Source of the DNA: an uncultured Cohaesibacter sp.
GTDB taxonomy: Bacteria; Pseudomonadota; Alphaproteobacteria; Rhizobiales; Cohaesibacteraceae
Length of the DNA: 64,000 bases
Direction: 5' to 3'
Assembly: GCF_963667045.1 (NCBI RefSeq)
Contig: NZ_OY762934.1
Span: forward strand, 744,001-808,000
The notes under the pieces are model-generated. The model did no database searches. It had not been told where the DNA came from and saw nothing but the letters and a program-made list of their open reading frames with translations. The position numbers were made by a program, and so were the translations under genes. Within the stretch, counting starts at the first letter, position 1. The number at the start of each line of letters is the position of its first letter. Below, piece after piece: positions 27,088 through 37,276 of the stretch.

Positions 27088-27873
27088 ATGATCAACCGTC
27101 GCAACTTGTTGAAGTTTGTCGCAGCCACCGGCACCCTCGTGCTGGCAAGCCTTAGCATTTCCGCTCCGGTTCTCGCTGACGAACTCGATACCATCAAGGA
27201 AAAAGGCGAGCTTCGCATTGCCATGAGCGGGGCCTATCCTCCGTTCAACTTCGTCAACGATGCCAATGAAGTGGTCGGCTTCGACCCCTCGATCGGTGCA
27301 GAAATCGCCAAGCGTATGGGGGTGGATGTCAAGATCATCACGACCGCGTGGGACGGCATCATCGGTGGCCTGCTGGCCAACAAATATGACGCCATCGTCG
27401 GTTCCATGACCATCACCGACGAACGGGCGAAGGTTGTCGACTTCGTAGGCCCATACTACAGCACCCAGCGCGCGATCTTCACCCAGAAAGATTCGCCGAT
27501 CAAGGATCTGGCCGGTCTCAAGGATGCCACGCTCGGCGTTACCCTTGGCGAAACCCATGAGCAGTGGGCCCGTGACGAAGGCTACAAGATCCGTACCTAC
27601 AAGGGCCTGCCGGAGCTGATGCTCGAACTCAAGAGCGGCCGCGTCGACGCGATTGTCAACGACCGCATCGCCGCGATGTTGGCGATGAAGGAAAACGGCT
27701 ATGACTTCGTCGAAGTGCCGGTGCCTGCAGCCGAGAAATATGACCAGGGCATTGCCATCCGCAAGGGCAACCCGGAGCTCAAGGCCGCCATGCAGAAGGC
27801 TCTTGAAGAGGTTATGGCCGACGGCACCTATCTCGAGATTGCCAACAAGTGGGTTGGCGGCGATATCCGCTAG
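27088..27873 (+). CDS. Amino-acid ABC transporter binding protein
   Basis: Type II (family 3) periplasmic binding protein for polar amino acids or opine-like compounds. A signal peptide covers the first 30 residues (cleavage near VLADEL). The mature protein shows LRIAMSGAYPPFNFV, GFDPSIGAEIAKRMGV and DAIVGSMTITDERAKVVDFVGPYY, all typical of the family. GGAGATATTC precedes the ATG. It opens the nine-gene operon that ends with thiolase. Ligand not determinable. Confidence 0.92.
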   Translation: MINRRNLLKFVAATGTLVLASLSISAPVLADELDTIKEKGELRIAMSGAYPPFNFVNDANEVVGFDPSIGAEIAKRMGVDVKIITTAWDGIIGGLLANKYDAIVGSMTITDERAKVVDFVGPYYSTQRAIFTQKDSPIKDLAGLKDATLGVTLGETHEQWARDEGYKIRTYKGLPELMLELKSGRVDAIVNDRIAAMLAMKENGYDFVEVPVPAAEKYDQGIAIRKGNPELKAAMQKALEEVMADGTYLEIANKWVGGDIR

Positions 27874-27889
27874 TCCCCGACGCAATCAC

Positions 27890-27941
27890 TTGAAAGGCCC
27901 GCCATCCGCCTGCCTCACGCCGTGTATGGCGGACCTTTCAA
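27890..27941 (+). other. Hairpin after the binding-protein gene
   Basis: TTGAAAGG (27890-27897) pairs with CCTTTCAA (27934-27941), extended by CCGCCAT/ATGGCGG inside. A pyrimidine-rich stretch but no clean T-run follows. It probably stabilises binding-protein mRNA or partly stops transcription before the permease genes. Confidence 0.6.
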
Positions 27942-28023
27942 ACCTCTTTCCTCCCACTCTTTGCGGATTGCTGGCGCGCGTTTATTGCCGCGCATCCGGC
28001 CCCGTCATTGAGGACTGCTCTTT

Positions 28024-28671
28024 ATGGATATCGATCTCATCCTCCGGGTCTATCCCCATTTTCTCAAGGCGGCGGTACTGACCATCGAGCTGTCGGTGCT
28101 GACGGCGATACTGGGCCTTGTCTGCGGCTCACTGGGAGCTGTGGCGCGGTTGTCGCGCTTTCAGGCGCTGCGCTTCCTCGGAGCGGCCTATGTCAGCCTG
28201 TTTCGCGGCACCCCTGCCCTCATCCAGCTGTTCCTGCTCTATTTTGGCGGACCGCAGATCGGCATTCAGCTTGATGCCTTCGAGGCTGGCGTCATCGGGC
28301 TCGGCGTCAACATCGGCGCCTACATGACAGAAACCATTCGCGGCGCGATCATCTCGGTACACAAGGGCCAGAAGGAAGCAGCCAGAACGCTGGGCATGAG
28401 CCGCTGGCAGGCTACGCGCTACGTCATCCTGCCGCAGGCCTTTCGCCTGATGGTGCGTCCGCTCGGGGTCAACATCAACGCCCTCATCAAGGGCACGGCT
28501 CTGGTCGCCGCCATCTCGGTTGTCGAGCTCACCTACACGGCGCAGCGCTACATCGGCTCCACCTACAAGCCATTCGAGATGTTCCTGCTGGCCGGGGTTC
28601 TCTACATGGTCATCATCTATATAACCGGTCGCGGCATCAGCTGGCTCGACAGGAAGGTGCGGATCCAATGA
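28024..28671 (+). CDS. Amino-acid ABC transporter permease 1
   Basis: HisM/GlnP-type inner-membrane subunit of 215 residues. It has the family's N-terminal SLFRGTPALIQLFLLYFGGPQ segment in two parts and the EAA loop GQKEAARTLGMSRWQATRYVILPQAFR near residues 117-143. About five membrane helices are visible. It lies 27 bp before the second permease, with which it should form a heterodimer. Confidence 0.92.
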   Translation: MDIDLILRVYPHFLKAAVLTIELSVLTAILGLVCGSLGAVARLSRFQALRFLGAAYVSLFRGTPALIQLFLLYFGGPQIGIQLDAFEAGVIGLGVNIGAYMTETIRGAIISVHKGQKEAARTLGMSRWQATRYVILPQAFRLMVRPLGVNINALIKGTALVAAISVVELTYTAQRYIGSTYKPFEMFLLAGVLYMVIIYITGRGISWLDRKVRIQ

Positions 28672-28698
28672 CCAATCCAGCAATGAAAGGACGTCGTC

Positions 28699-29355
28699 AT
28701 GGGACTTGATTTCTCGGTCGTACCCGACTTTTTCGACGTCATCCTGCAAGGCGTCTTCTGGACTATTGCCATCACCGTTTCCGCTGCGGTCCTCAGTTTC
28801 TTCGGCGGTATCTTCTTTGCCGTGATCGCCCTTTATGCCCCACGCGCCATCAGTTGGCCGATGAAGGGCTTCGAGTGGCTGTTCATGGGCACGCCGCTGC
28901 TGCTGCAGTTGTTCCTCATCTATTTCGGGCTGATCCAGATCGGCATCGATCTGCCTGCTTTTGTCGCAGGCTTCGTGGGGCTGGGATTGCATTTCGCGGT
29001 GTATAATTCCGAGCTGATCCAGACCGCCATTCTGGCCGTCGACAAGGGACAGATGGAAGCGGCACGGACCCTTGGCCTCAGCCGCGGGCAGGCCCTGCGC
29101 TACATCGTCATCCCACAGGCCGTGCGCGACGTCATTCCGCCGATCGGCAACAACATGATCGCGCTGTTGAAGGACTCGGCGCTGGTATCGGTGATCGGCG
29201 TAAGCGAGTTGACCCTGTCGGCGCAGCTGGCCATTGGCCGGACCTATCGCCCGTTTGAGTTCTACGCGGTCGTGGCGGTCTGCTACTACATCATCAATAT
29301 GGGTATGGAAGCGGTGTTGCGTCGCCTCGAACGCCGCGTTCAAGCCTCCCGTTAA
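28699..29355 (+). CDS. Amino-acid ABC transporter permease 2
   Basis: HisM/GlnP-type permease of 218 residues, paralogous to its neighbour. The EAA loop reads [20 protein letters not shown] then [29 protein letters not shown] near residue 71 is the conserved entry segment. A GGACGTCGTC stretch precedes the ATG. It ends 20 bp before the ATPase gene. Confidence 0.92.
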   Translation: MGLDFSVVPDFFDVILQGVFWTIAITVSAAVLSFFGGIFFAVIALYAPRAISWPMKGFEWLFMGTPLLLQLFLIYFGLIQIGIDLPAFVAGFVGLGLHFAVYNSELIQTAILAVDKGQMEAARTLGLSRGQALRYIVIPQAVRDVIPPIGNNMIALLKDSALVSVIGVSELTLSAQLAIGRTYRPFEFYAVVAVCYYIINMGMEAVLRRLERRVQASR

Positions 29356-29375
29356 GCCTGTCGAAGGATCATTCC

Positions 29376-30146
29376 ATGACGCACCACCGTCCCTTTGTCG
29401 ATATCTGCCACGCCCAGAAGTGCTATGGCGAGCTGGAGGTTCTCAAGGATATCAGCCTTCAGGTCAACCAGAAGCAGATCGTGGCCATCATCGGCCCCAG
29501 CGGCTCGGGCAAGTCGACCCTGCTGCGCGCCATCAACGATCTCGACCCGCTCACCTCGGGCGAGGTCTGGCTTGATGGCGTACAGGTCAACAAGCTGTTG
29601 CCACACACGCAATATGAAAAGCATATCAACCAAATCCGCCAACAGATCGGCATGGTGTTCCAGCATTTCAACCTGTTCCCCCATTTGACGGTGAGAGAGA
29701 ACATCACGCTGGCCCCCAAGCTGCTCAAGGGCATTTCGGATGATGAAGCCAATGCGCTGGCCGAACAGCAACTGGAGCATGTCGGCCTGATCGACCGGAT
29801 CGACTATCATCCTTCCCAGCTCTCCGGCGGCCAGAAGCAGCGCGTTGCCATCGCGCGCGCGCTGGCCATGAAACCCAAGCTGATGCTGTTTGACGAAGCA
29901 ACATCAGCCCTTGACCCGGAACTCGTGGAAGAGGTCAACCAGGTCATGAAAATGCTGGCTGAGGAAGCCATGACCATGATCATTGTCACCCATGAAATGG
30001 GCTTTGCCGAAAGCGTCTGCGATCGGGTCCTGTTCATGGACGGCGGTGTCGTCGTCGAGGAAGGTGCCCCTGAGGTAATCTTCCGCAATCCGACACAAGA
30101 AAGAACAAAGAATTTCCTTAGAAAACATCTTGAAGGCGTAAAATGA
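29376..30146 (+). CDS. Amino-acid ABC transporter ATPase
   Basis: GlnQ/HisP-type ATPase of 256 residues. Walker [10 protein letters not shown] near residue 41, the Q-loop [13 protein letters not shown] near 93, signature [16 protein letters not shown] and Walker [15 protein letters not shown] are all intact. Its stop overlaps the aminotransferase ATG by four bases, tying transport and catabolism into one transcript. Confidence 0.94.
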   Translation: MTHHRPFVDICHAQKCYGELEVLKDISLQVNQKQIVAIIGPSGSGKSTLLRAINDLDPLTSGEVWLDGVQVNKLLPHTQYEKHINQIRQQIGMVFQHFNLFPHLTVRENITLAPKLLKGISDDEANALAEQQLEHVGLIDRIDYHPSQLSGGQKQRVAIARALAMKPKLMLFDEATSALDPELVEEVNQVMKMLAEEAMTMIIVTHEMGFAESVCDRVLFMDGGVVVEEGAPEVIFRNPTQERTKNFLRKHLEGVK

Positions 30147-31492
30147 GCAAAGAAGCGTCTCACCTCTTCTATCAGTCCCGAGCCCCCCGTCCGTTTCTGG
30201 ACCGCGCTGAAGGGATCTACATGTATGACCAGTCCGGCAAGCGCTATATCGATGGCTCTTCCGGTGCCATGGTTTCCAACATTGGCCATTCCAACCCCAA
30301 TGTGCTGGCGGCCATGAAGGCCCAGATGGACAAGTCCACCTTCGGCTATCGCCTGCATTTCCGCACCGAACCCTCCGAGGATCTGGCGACGATGGTGGCC
30401 GAGCGGATGCCGGGCAACCTAGACCGGGTATTCTTTGTCTCCGGTGGCTCAGAAGCCGTGGAGAGCGCCATCAAGCTGGCGCGGCAATATGCGATCACAC
30501 AAGGGCAAGCCAGCCGCTGGAAGGTGATCTCGCGCTTTCCGTCCTATCACGGCAGCACTTTCGGGGCACTGGCGCTCACCGGCTATGATCCGCTCGCCCG
30601 GCCGTTTGACCCGATGATGCGCGACATGCCAAAGATCGCCGCGCCTGCCTGCTACCTCGACCGGGACAATCTCAGCGACGAACAGCGCGGCCTCAAATAT
30701 GCCGAGCTGCTGCGCGACGAGATCCTCAGGCAAGGCCCGGAAACCGTCCTTGCCTTCATCATGGAGCCGATTGGCGGCGCCTCTACCGGCGCGCTCGTCG
30801 CCCCGGACAGCTATTACGGGCGCATCGCGGAGATCTGCAAGGAATTCGGCATTCTCCTCATCTATGACGAGGTGATGACCGGTGTCGGGCGAACCGGCGC
30901 CTTCCTTGCGGCCAATCACTGGGATATTGAACCGGACATCGTGGCGATGTCCAAAGGCTTTGCCGCCGGCTATGCACCGCTCGGGGCCGTGGTTGCCCGC
31001 GAAACCATGGTCGAGGCGCTGCTGGACGCCGGCGGCTTCCTGCATGGCTACACCTATGCAGGCAACCCACTTGCCTGCGCTGCCGGTGTGGCGGTGCTCA
31101 GGGAAATCGACCGGCTCGACCTCATCGGCAATTGCGCCGCCATGGGCGACCTCCTCAAGGCACGCCTTGAAGGGTTGATGGAGCGCTATCCCTTCATCGG
31201 CGATGTCCGCGGCAAGGGCCTGTTGCTGGCCTTCGAGCTTGTCAGCGACAAGGAAACCATGAAGCCGCTGCCCAAGGAGTACAACTGCTATCTCGAGCTG
31301 GTGGAAATGGCCTATGAGCGCGGTCTGATCATCTATTCCCGGCGGACACGTGGTGGCATCGAGGGCGATCATTTCCTCGTGGCACCGGCAATGATCGTCA
31401 CGGCATCGCAGATCGATGAAATCATGGCGATCCTCATCGACAGCCTTGATGCCCTCGCGGCAAAATACAATCTGCCCGTGAATGCCTCATGA
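30143..31492 (+). CDS. Class III pyridoxal-phosphate aminotransferase
   Basis: Omega/beta-amino-acid type aminotransferase of 449 residues. It shows [17 protein letters not shown] (near 109), [16 protein letters not shown] (near 134), the PLP-binding [12 protein letters not shown] (near 241), and [10 protein letters not shown] with the Schiff-base lysine near residue 272. It overlaps both neighbours by four bases. With CoA-transferase and thiolase downstream, its product is probably a 3-oxo acid, which would make a beta-amino acid the substrate; annotation as a beta-alanine:pyruvate aminotransferase is an alternative. Confidence 0.9.
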   Translation: MSKEASHLFYQSRAPRPFLDRAEGIYMYDQSGKRYIDGSSGAMVSNIGHSNPNVLAAMKAQMDKSTFGYRLHFRTEPSEDLATMVAERMPGNLDRVFFVSGGSEAVESAIKLARQYAITQGQASRWKVISRFPSYHGSTFGALALTGYDPLARPFDPMMRDMPKIAAPACYLDRDNLSDEQRGLKYAELLRDEILRQGPETVLAFIMEPIGGASTGALVAPDSYYGRIAEICKEFGILLIYDEVMTGVGRTGAFLAANHWDIEPDIVAMSKGFAAGYAPLGAVVARETMVEALLDAGGFLHGYTYAGNPLACAAGVAVLREIDRLDLIGNCAAMGDLLKARLEGLMERYPFIGDVRGKGLLLAFELVSDKETMKPLPKEYNCYLELVEMAYERGLIIYSRRTRGGIEGDHFLVAPAMIVTASQIDEIMAILIDSLDALAAKYNLPVNAS

Positions 31493-32181
31493 GACTGCCG
31501 CAGAAAAACCGATCCATCGAGGAGGCCGTCGCCCATATCGGCGACGGAGCCTCGATCATGGTGGGCGGGTTCGGGGTGCCCGGAACCCCGTTCAACCTGA
31601 TTGCCGAACTGGTGCGTCAGGGCCAGAAGGATCTGACCATCATCAAGAATGACGCCAACGAGGCAGGCATGGGCATCGACCATCTACTGGCCAATGGTCA
31701 GGTGCGCAAGCTCATCGTCACCCACCTCGGCCTCAATGCCCACGCCATAGACCTGATGAACCGGGGTGTCATCGAGGTTGAATTCTGTGCTCAGGGCATT
31801 CTGGCCGAACGGATCCGGGCTGGAGGCGCCGGTCTTGCCGGCTTCATCTCGGACATCGGCATCGGCACAGAGCTTGCCGAGGGCAAGCAGATGGTCTCGC
31901 TCGACGGCAGTGACTATGTGCTGGAAACTGCCCTGCGCACTGATGCCGCGCTCATACATGCGGAACGGTGCGACGGGTTTGGCAACCTCTGCTTTGCCAA
32001 GACAGCACGCAACTTCAGCCCGCTGATGGCAATGGCTGCCGATTGCGTCATTGTCCAGAGCCGCAATTGCCTGCCGATCGGCGATCTTGATCCGGACGCC
32101 ATTCACACACCCGGGCCGTTTGTCGATCATGTGGTTGCCCTCGATCAGTTGCACAAGGAATATGCCATTGTCCGACGCTAG
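31489..32181 (+). CDS. 3-oxoacid CoA-transferase subunit A
   Basis: Alpha subunit of a type I CoA-transferase (AtoD/PcaI/ScoA family), 230 residues. GASIMVGGFGVPGTPFNLI near residue 16 and GGAGLAGF near residue 110 are the typical CoA-binding glycine segments. The start overlaps the aminotransferase stop and its own 3' end overlaps subunit B by 20 bp. It would transfer CoA from succinyl- or acetyl-CoA to a 3-oxo acid. Confidence 0.92.
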   Translation: MRLPQKNRSIEEAVAHIGDGASIMVGGFGVPGTPFNLIAELVRQGQKDLTIIKNDANEAGMGIDHLLANGQVRKLIVTHLGLNAHAIDLMNRGVIEVEFCAQGILAERIRAGGAGLAGFISDIGIGTELAEGKQMVSLDGSDYVLETALRTDAALIHAERCDGFGNLCFAKTARNFSPLMAMAADCVIVQSRNCLPIGDLDPDAIHTPGPFVDHVVALDQLHKEYAIVRR

Positions 32182-32821
32182 AGAGAGATTGGTCGCCCGC
32201 GCTGCCCGCGACGTCCAACCAGGCATGCTGGTCAATCTCGGGATTGGCCTTCCAACCCGTGTGGTCAATTTCCTGCCGACCGGCATGGAGGTTGGCCTTC
32301 ATACCGAAAACGGTCTCGTCGGCGTTGGCCCGACCATGGACTATGACCACGCCGATTGCGATCTCATCGACGCTGGCGGTGCCTATATCAGCGCCCTGCC
32401 CGGCGGTGCCTTCATCGATAGCGCCACGTCCTTTGCCATCGTCCGGTCTGGACGGCTGGATCTGACGATGCTTGGGGCCTTCGAAGTGGCACAGAATGGC
32501 GATCTCGCCAACTGGAAGATTCCGGGCAAATTCTCCCCCGGCGTTGGCGGTGGCATCGAGCTGGCCCAGAAGGCCGCCCATGTGATGGTGCTGACGACCC
32601 ACACCGACCGCAAGGGCAATCCCAAACTGCTCGAGCGCTGCACGCTGCCGCTGACGGCAATAGGATCAGTCGAGCGCATTTTCACCGACATGGCGGTGGT
32701 CGATGTGACACCACAAGGCTTTGCCTTGCGCGAATTGGCCGAGGGGATATCTGTTGCCGAGGTCAAATCCGCGACCGGAGCGCCACTGATGATCCCGGAT
32801 GGTGACATCCCGACCTTCTGA
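32162..32821 (+). CDS. 3-oxoacid CoA-transferase subunit B
   Basis: Beta subunit of 219 residues. The catalytic glutamate lies in HTENGLVGVGP near residue 48, and VNLGIGLPTRVV and GKFSPGVGGGIELAQKA are typical of the family. The ATG at 32162 sits inside subunit A; longer frames from 32051 are out of keeping with the family. The next gene begins 29 bp later. Confidence 0.92.
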   Translation: MPLSDARERLVARAARDVQPGMLVNLGIGLPTRVVNFLPTGMEVGLHTENGLVGVGPTMDYDHADCDLIDAGGAYISALPGGAFIDSATSFAIVRSGRLDLTMLGAFEVAQNGDLANWKIPGKFSPGVGGGIELAQKAAHVMVLTTHTDRKGNPKLLERCTLPLTAIGSVERIFTDMAVVDVTPQGFALRELAEGISVAEVKSATGAPLMIPDGDIPTF

Positions 32822-32850
32822 GCGATCAGGACTATTTGGAGAGAGCAACC

Positions 32851-34143
32851 ATGGACAAGAGCATTGAACGCCGGATCCTTGCCGCTGTGGACGACAATTC
32901 CGCCCAGCAGACCGCCTTTCTGGCAGATCTCGTCAGCCATCCCTCGACACGGGGACAGGAACAGTCCGCACAGGCCCATATGGCCGACGCGCTTGCCGAG
33001 CGTGGCTATGCGGTTGATCGCTGGCAGATTGATGTCGATGCCATTCGCCATCTACCGGGTTTTTCGCCGGTCATCGGCTCCTATGCCGATGCGGTCAATG
33101 TGGTCGGCACACACAGGAGCAGGACGAACAAGGGCCGTTCGCTGATCCTCAATGGCCACATCGATGTCGTGCCGGCTGGACCGCTGGAAATGTGGGAGAC
33201 CCCTCCCTTCTCGCCCAAGGTCGATGGCGACTGGCTCTATGGCCGGGGGGCTGGCGACATGAAGGCCGGGCTGGTGGCCAACCTGTTTGCGCTTGATGCC
33301 CTGCGTTCTGCCGGGTTTGCCCCGGCGGCGGACCTGTTCTTCCAGTCGGTCGTCGAGGAAGAATGCACGGGCAACGGTGCGCTTGCCTGCCTTGAACGCG
33401 GCTACAAGGCGGACGCCGTGCTCATTCCCGAACCGTTCGATGAGACGCTGGTGAAGGCCCAGACGGGCGTGATCTGGTTTCAGGTGCATCTGCAGGGGCT
33501 GCCAACCCACGTGGCCTATGCAGGCGACGGGGCCAATGCCATCGAGGCAGCCGTGCCGTTGATCAACGCCCTGCACAATCTTGAGAAGCGCTGGAACGCA
33601 TCCGAGAACCGCCATCATGCCTTTGCCCACCATGAACATGCGCTCAATCTCAATGTCGGCAAGATCGTCGGCGGCGACTGGCCAAGCTCGGTTCCAGCCT
33701 GGTGCGTGTTCGATGTGCGCATGGGGATCTTCCCTGGTCAGGACATGGCAGCAGCGCGCGCCGACATCGAAACCACGCTTATGCAGGCCGCCGAGGAAAA
33801 CAGCTTCCTCAGGACCAATAAACCCAAGGTTGTTTACCACGGATTCATGGCTGAGGGGTATGCTCTGTCTGATGACAGGAGCGAACCGGCGATGAGCGCC
33901 ATCAAGACTCTGGGCGACGCCCACAGGGCGGTCAACGACAGGGAACTGGAACAGATGGCCATCACCTGCACGACGGACACCCGTTTCTTTGGCCTCTATG
34001 CCAATACACCGGCTCTTGTCTACGGACCACATGCCGAAGCCATTCATGGCTTCAACGAACGGGTATCGCTGGAAAGCGTCAATCGGGTCACCAAGGCCAC
34101 GGCCCTGTTCATCGCAAACTGGTGCGGACTGGAACCCATTTAG
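32851..34143 (+). CDS. M20-family deacylase (ArgE/DapE type)
   Basis: Zinc-dependent amidohydrolase of 430 residues. Metal ligand motifs are present: NGHIDVVPAG (His and Asp), GRGAGDMKAG, and VVEEECTGNGA with the catalytic Glu pair. The dimerisation domain spans about 215-325. GGAGAGAG precedes the ATG at 32851; the TTG five codons upstream is rejected. In this operon it probably removes an N-acyl group from the imported compound before transamination; the acyl group is unknown. Confidence 0.88.
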   Translation: MDKSIERRILAAVDDNSAQQTAFLADLVSHPSTRGQEQSAQAHMADALAERGYAVDRWQIDVDAIRHLPGFSPVIGSYADAVNVVGTHRSRTNKGRSLILNGHIDVVPAGPLEMWETPPFSPKVDGDWLYGRGAGDMKAGLVANLFALDALRSAGFAPAADLFFQSVVEEECTGNGALACLERGYKADAVLIPEPFDETLVKAQTGVIWFQVHLQGLPTHVAYAGDGANAIEAAVPLINALHNLEKRWNASENRHHAFAHHEHALNLNVGKIVGGDWPSSVPAWCVFDVRMGIFPGQDMAAARADIETTLMQAAEENSFLRTNKPKVVYHGFMAEGYALSDDRSEPAMSAIKTLGDAHRAVNDRELEQMAITCTTDTRFFGLYANTPALVYGPHAEAIHGFNERVSLESVNRVTKATALFIANWCGLEPI

Positions 34144-34236
34144 GGTGCTCTGAGTCCGCGCTTGCAGGATGGCTCAGACGCAGGATCGCATGCCGAGCGG
34201 CAGGCAGGAGCCAAACGAGCGACCGAGGAGAAAGAA

Positions 34237-35421
34237 ATGCGCCAAGCCGTCATCGTTTCAACCGCCCGCACCCCCATCGGCAAGGCCTATCGGGGTGCCT
34301 TCAACAATCTCGAAGGCCCCAGTCTTGCTGCCCACGCCGTGCGTGCCGCGATGGAGCGGGTTTCTCTGGAGGGAGACGCCGTCGAGGAGATCACCTTCGG
34401 CTCGGCCCTGACGCAGGGCTCCACCGGCATCAACGTCGGACGTCACATCGTGCTTGCCTCCGGTCTGCCGGACACGGTTGCCGGGTCCACCATTGATCGG
34501 CAGTGTGCCTCCGGCCTCAATGCCATTGCCATTGCCTCGCACATGATCGCCAATGAAGGGGTCGATGTTGCCATCGGTGGCGGCCTTGACAGCATCTCGC
34601 TGGTGCAACTGGAGCAATATTGGAACCAGTATCGATACCGTGACCCGAATGTGCGAGACAGCTACTACATGTCGATGATCGAAACCGCCGAGCGGGTTGC
34701 CGAACACTATGGCGTCAGCCGCGAAGCGCAGGACGCCTACGCCCTGCAAAGCCAGCAACGCACGGCTGCGGCACAACAGGCCGGTCGCTTCGATGCCGAG
34801 ATCATTCCCGTGCAGACACAGAAGCTGGTCTGGGACAAGGGAGCGGGAACCAATTGCGAAGAAACTGTCACCCTCAGCCGTGACGAATGCAACAGGCCGC
34901 AGACGACCGCCGAGGGGCTGGCGCGCCTCAAACCGGTGCTCGGGCCGGACAAATGCGTGACCGCCGGCAACGCCAGCCAACTGTCGGATGGGGCTTCGGC
35001 CTGTGTTCTGATGGAAGCGCAAGAGGCCAATCGCCGCGGCCTCACCCCACTTGGCACCCTGCGCGGCTTCGCCGTTGCCGGATGCGCTGCGGAGGAAATG
35101 GGGATCGGGCCGGTACGGGCCATCCCCAAACTGCTCGCCCGCAATGGCCTCAAGGTTGATGACATCGACATTTGGGAAATCAATGAGGCCTTCGCGGCGC
35201 AGCTTCTCTATTGTCGCGATGCGCTCGGCATCGACAATGACCGGCTCAATGTGAACGGCGGCGCCATTTCCATCGGCCACCCCTATGGCATGTCGGGGGC
35301 ACGGATGGCAGGGCATATCCTCATCGAAGGCCGCAGACGTGGCGCGAAATATGGCGTCGTCAGCATGTGCATCGGCGGCGGTCAAGGAGCGGCCGGGCTG
35401 TTCGAGATCTTCCCCGAGTAA
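34237..35421 (+). CDS. Acetyl-CoA acetyltransferase (thiolase)
   Basis: Degradative thiolase of 394 residues. Catalytic Cys in [12 protein letters not shown] (about residue 88), His in [16 protein letters not shown], and the second Cys in [12 protein letters not shown] are intact, as is NEAFAAQ. The ATG at 34237 follows GAGGAGAAAG; upstream codons to 34162 are discarded. It would cleave the 3-oxoacyl-CoA made by the CoA-transferase. It is the last gene of the rightward operon and converges on the F420 operon. Confidence 0.93.
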   Translation: MRQAVIVSTARTPIGKAYRGAFNNLEGPSLAAHAVRAAMERVSLEGDAVEEITFGSALTQGSTGINVGRHIVLASGLPDTVAGSTIDRQCASGLNAIAIASHMIANEGVDVAIGGGLDSISLVQLEQYWNQYRYRDPNVRDSYYMSMIETAERVAEHYGVSREAQDAYALQSQQRTAAAQQAGRFDAEIIPVQTQKLVWDKGAGTNCEETVTLSRDECNRPQTTAEGLARLKPVLGPDKCVTAGNASQLSDGASACVLMEAQEANRRGLTPLGTLRGFAVAGCAAEEMGIGPVRAIPKLLARNGLKVDDIDIWEINEAFAAQLLYCRDALGIDNDRLNVNGGAISIGHPYGMSGARMAGHILIEGRRRGAKYGVVSMCIGGGQGAAGLFEIFPE

Positions 35422-35449
35422 CGCGCCGTTCTCGCCTTCCACGCCAGGT

Positions 35450-35481
35450 AAAAAAGGGGCTGGATCACAAGGATCCGCCCC
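35450..35481 (-). terminator. Terminator of the F420 operon
   Basis: GGGGC-TGGATC-ACAAG-GATCC-GCCCC folds to a hairpin (35456-35481); on the minus strand it is followed by six T residues, 50 bp after the oxidoreductase stop. It lies between converging operons and may also slow rightward transcription. Confidence 0.8.
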
Positions 35482-35530
35482 ATCAAGTTTAACCAGCTCT
35501 TACCGAACCAGTGCGCGTTGATGATTGGTC

Positions 35531-36535
35531 TCAGGCTGTGAAAGCCGGGATGATCTTTTCGCCATATTCGGCGATGATCTGTTCTTCCTTGCCGTTGTCG
35601 AGATAGATGTTGAACTGGGTGACACCGGCGTCTTTAAGGACGTTGAGTTTGGCAACCTGCTGCTCTGCCGGGCCCAGCACGCTGAAGCCCTCAATAATTT
35701 CATCGGTAATGAAATCAAGATAGGGATTGTCGCTCTGGCCGTGCTTGGAATAGTCGTAGCCCTTACGATCCTTGATATAGGCGGTCAACGCTGGCGGAAT
35801 ATCGTCCCGCTCGGTGCCGTATTTCTCGACGATGTCAGCAACGTGGTTGCCCACCATGGCCGGGAACCAGCGCGTTGCGGCGATGCATTCTTCCCTGGTG
35901 CCAAAATAGGCAGGCGCAGCCGACATGACCTTGTAGTTGGACATGTCGCGGCCAGCCTTGTTGCCCTCTTCAATGGCAGTGCTGGCGAGCCACTTGACGA
36001 TGCTCGGCTCGGCAATCTGCAGAATGAGGCCATCGCCGACACGCCCAGCAGAGCTCAGCGCCTTGGGACCATAGGCGGCCACCCAGACCGGCAGCTCATA
36101 GCCCTCGGCCCAAGGAAATTTCACCGGCTCGGGGCATTCGCCATACTGGGCCTCGTCGCCACGCACCAGCGCCTTGACCACGTGGGTGAATTCTTCCAGA
36201 CGTTTCAGCGGCGCCGGTTTAAGGCCCATGACCCGCACCGCGCTGTCGCCACGGCCAAGGCCGATGTCAAAGCGTCCTTCGGACTGCTTGGCCAGCGAGC
36301 CGAACATCGAGGCTGCCAGCGACCAGTCGCGGGTGTTCGGGTTGGTCACGCAAGGGCCAAAGCGCATTTTGGTGGTGTGTTCCATGCACATGGCCATGGC
36401 CATGTAGCTCTCCCGCCAGAGAATGTGGCTGTCATAGAACCAGCAGTAGGTGAAGCCGGCATTTTCGGCCTGTCGCACAAGGGCGCGGGCGCGTTTGGGC
36501 TCAACAAAGCCCTTAAAGCAAATAGCGAATTCCAT
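35531..36535 (-). CDS. Luciferase-like (LLM) class F420-dependent oxidoreductase
   Basis: A 334-residue TIM-barrel protein of the bacterial luciferase superfamily, in the branch related to Mer and F420-dependent dehydrogenases. Visible features: MEFAICFKGFVEPKRA at the N-terminus, FYDSHILWRE, GPCVTNPNTRDWSLAASMFGSL, and GRFDIGLGRGDSAVRVMGLKP, typical of F420-binding members. It stands 72 bp downstream of the F420:NADP oxidoreductase gene and is the final gene of the cofactor operon, so F420 use is well supported by context. The substrate is unknown; the upstream pyrimidine-ring hydrolase genes on the same strand make a pyrimidine or hydantoin step plausible. Confidence 0.85.
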   Translation of the reverse strand: MEFAICFKGFVEPKRARALVRQAENAGFTYCWFYDSHILWRESYMAMAMCMEHTTKMRFGPCVTNPNTRDWSLAASMFGSLAKQSEGRFDIGLGRGDSAVRVMGLKPAPLKRLEEFTHVVKALVRGDEAQYGECPEPVKFPWAEGYELPVWVAAYGPKALSSAGRVGDGLILQIAEPSIVKWLASTAIEEGNKAGRDMSNYKVMSAAPAYFGTREECIAATRWFPAMVGNHVADIVEKYGTERDDIPPALTAYIKDRKGYDYSKHGQSDNPYLDFITDEIIEGFSVLGPAEQQVAKLNVLKDAGVTQFNIYLDNGKEEQIIAEYGEKIIPAFTA

Positions 36536-36607
36536 CTCTCTCTCCTGTCCTTGTTCTTCAAGTCTTTTCGGTTGTTCAGTTGGTGACTGTTCTGTCAGTC
36601 ACTTGGA

Positions 36608-37276
36608 TCAATGATCCGGGGCCCAGATCTTCAACCCGGCATGGGTGAACGGCACCTGTTTGGATATGTTGATGCGAATGAGAATCGGGGTAATGGCCTC
36701 TATGCAACGGGCTGCCTCGGCGTCTCCGGCGTTGTAGGCCGTGACCCCGAGTTTCTCGATGAGATCCATGACGGTCTTGCGGGCTGCCAGCGAATTGCCA
36801 CAGACCAGAATGTCACAGTTGATGTCCCATTCGAGGGTCTTCAGTGTTGTTGCAGAGACATTGTGAAGCGCACCAACGACTGGGATTTCCGGCCCCAGCA
36901 GCGCCTGCGCAGCTTCCGTTGCCGAGCCTTCCGGCGGCATCTCAACCTTTTTGGGATCGCCCTCCTTCAGGGGTACGACGATGTCGACGAGGATCTTGCC
37001 CTCAAGATGTGGCTTTAGGGCACAGAGCGTTGCGTTGTGGCCGGAGAACGGCACCGCGAGAATGACGATCTCGTCGGCCATCCGCACAGCCTCCTCGTTG
37101 GCCACGCCGGTGATCGGAGCACAGTCGTCCGCCAGCTGCTGCTGCAACGCCAACCCGATTTCGACGGCGCGTGCTGCATCACGCGAGCCCAGGGCGACCG
37201 GTACACCGGCACGGGCAAATCTCAGCGCCAGCCCCTGTCCTTGCGGTCCTGTACCACCAATGATTGCAATCGTCAT
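36608..37276 (-). CDS. npdG: F420H2:NADP+ oxidoreductase
   Basis: Hydride transfer between F420 and NADP(H). The 222-residue product starts [20 protein letters not shown], a Rossmann loop with the Fno-type GGTGPQG motif, then GSRDAARA for the NADP phosphate. [10 protein letters not shown] and [13 protein letters not shown] are typical of the family. The start overlaps the cofE stop by four bases. In this operon it probably feeds reduced F420 from NADPH to the LLM enzyme. Confidence 0.9.
   Translation of the reverse strand: MTIAIIGGTGPQGQGLALRFARAGVPVALGSRDAARAVEIGLALQQQLADDCAPITGVANEEAVRMADEIVILAVPFSGHNATLCALKPHLEGKILVDIVVPLKEGDPKKVEMPPEGSATEAAQALLGPEIPVVGALHNVSATTLKTLEWDINCDILVCGNSLAARKTVMDLIEKLGVTAYNAGDAEAARCIEAITPILIRINISKQVPFTHAGLKIWAPDH

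Noticed and set aside
28129-29343. 404-codon minus-strand frame opposite the two permease genes
   Set aside because: It spans two clear permease genes and the gap between them, and is very polar with no known domain.
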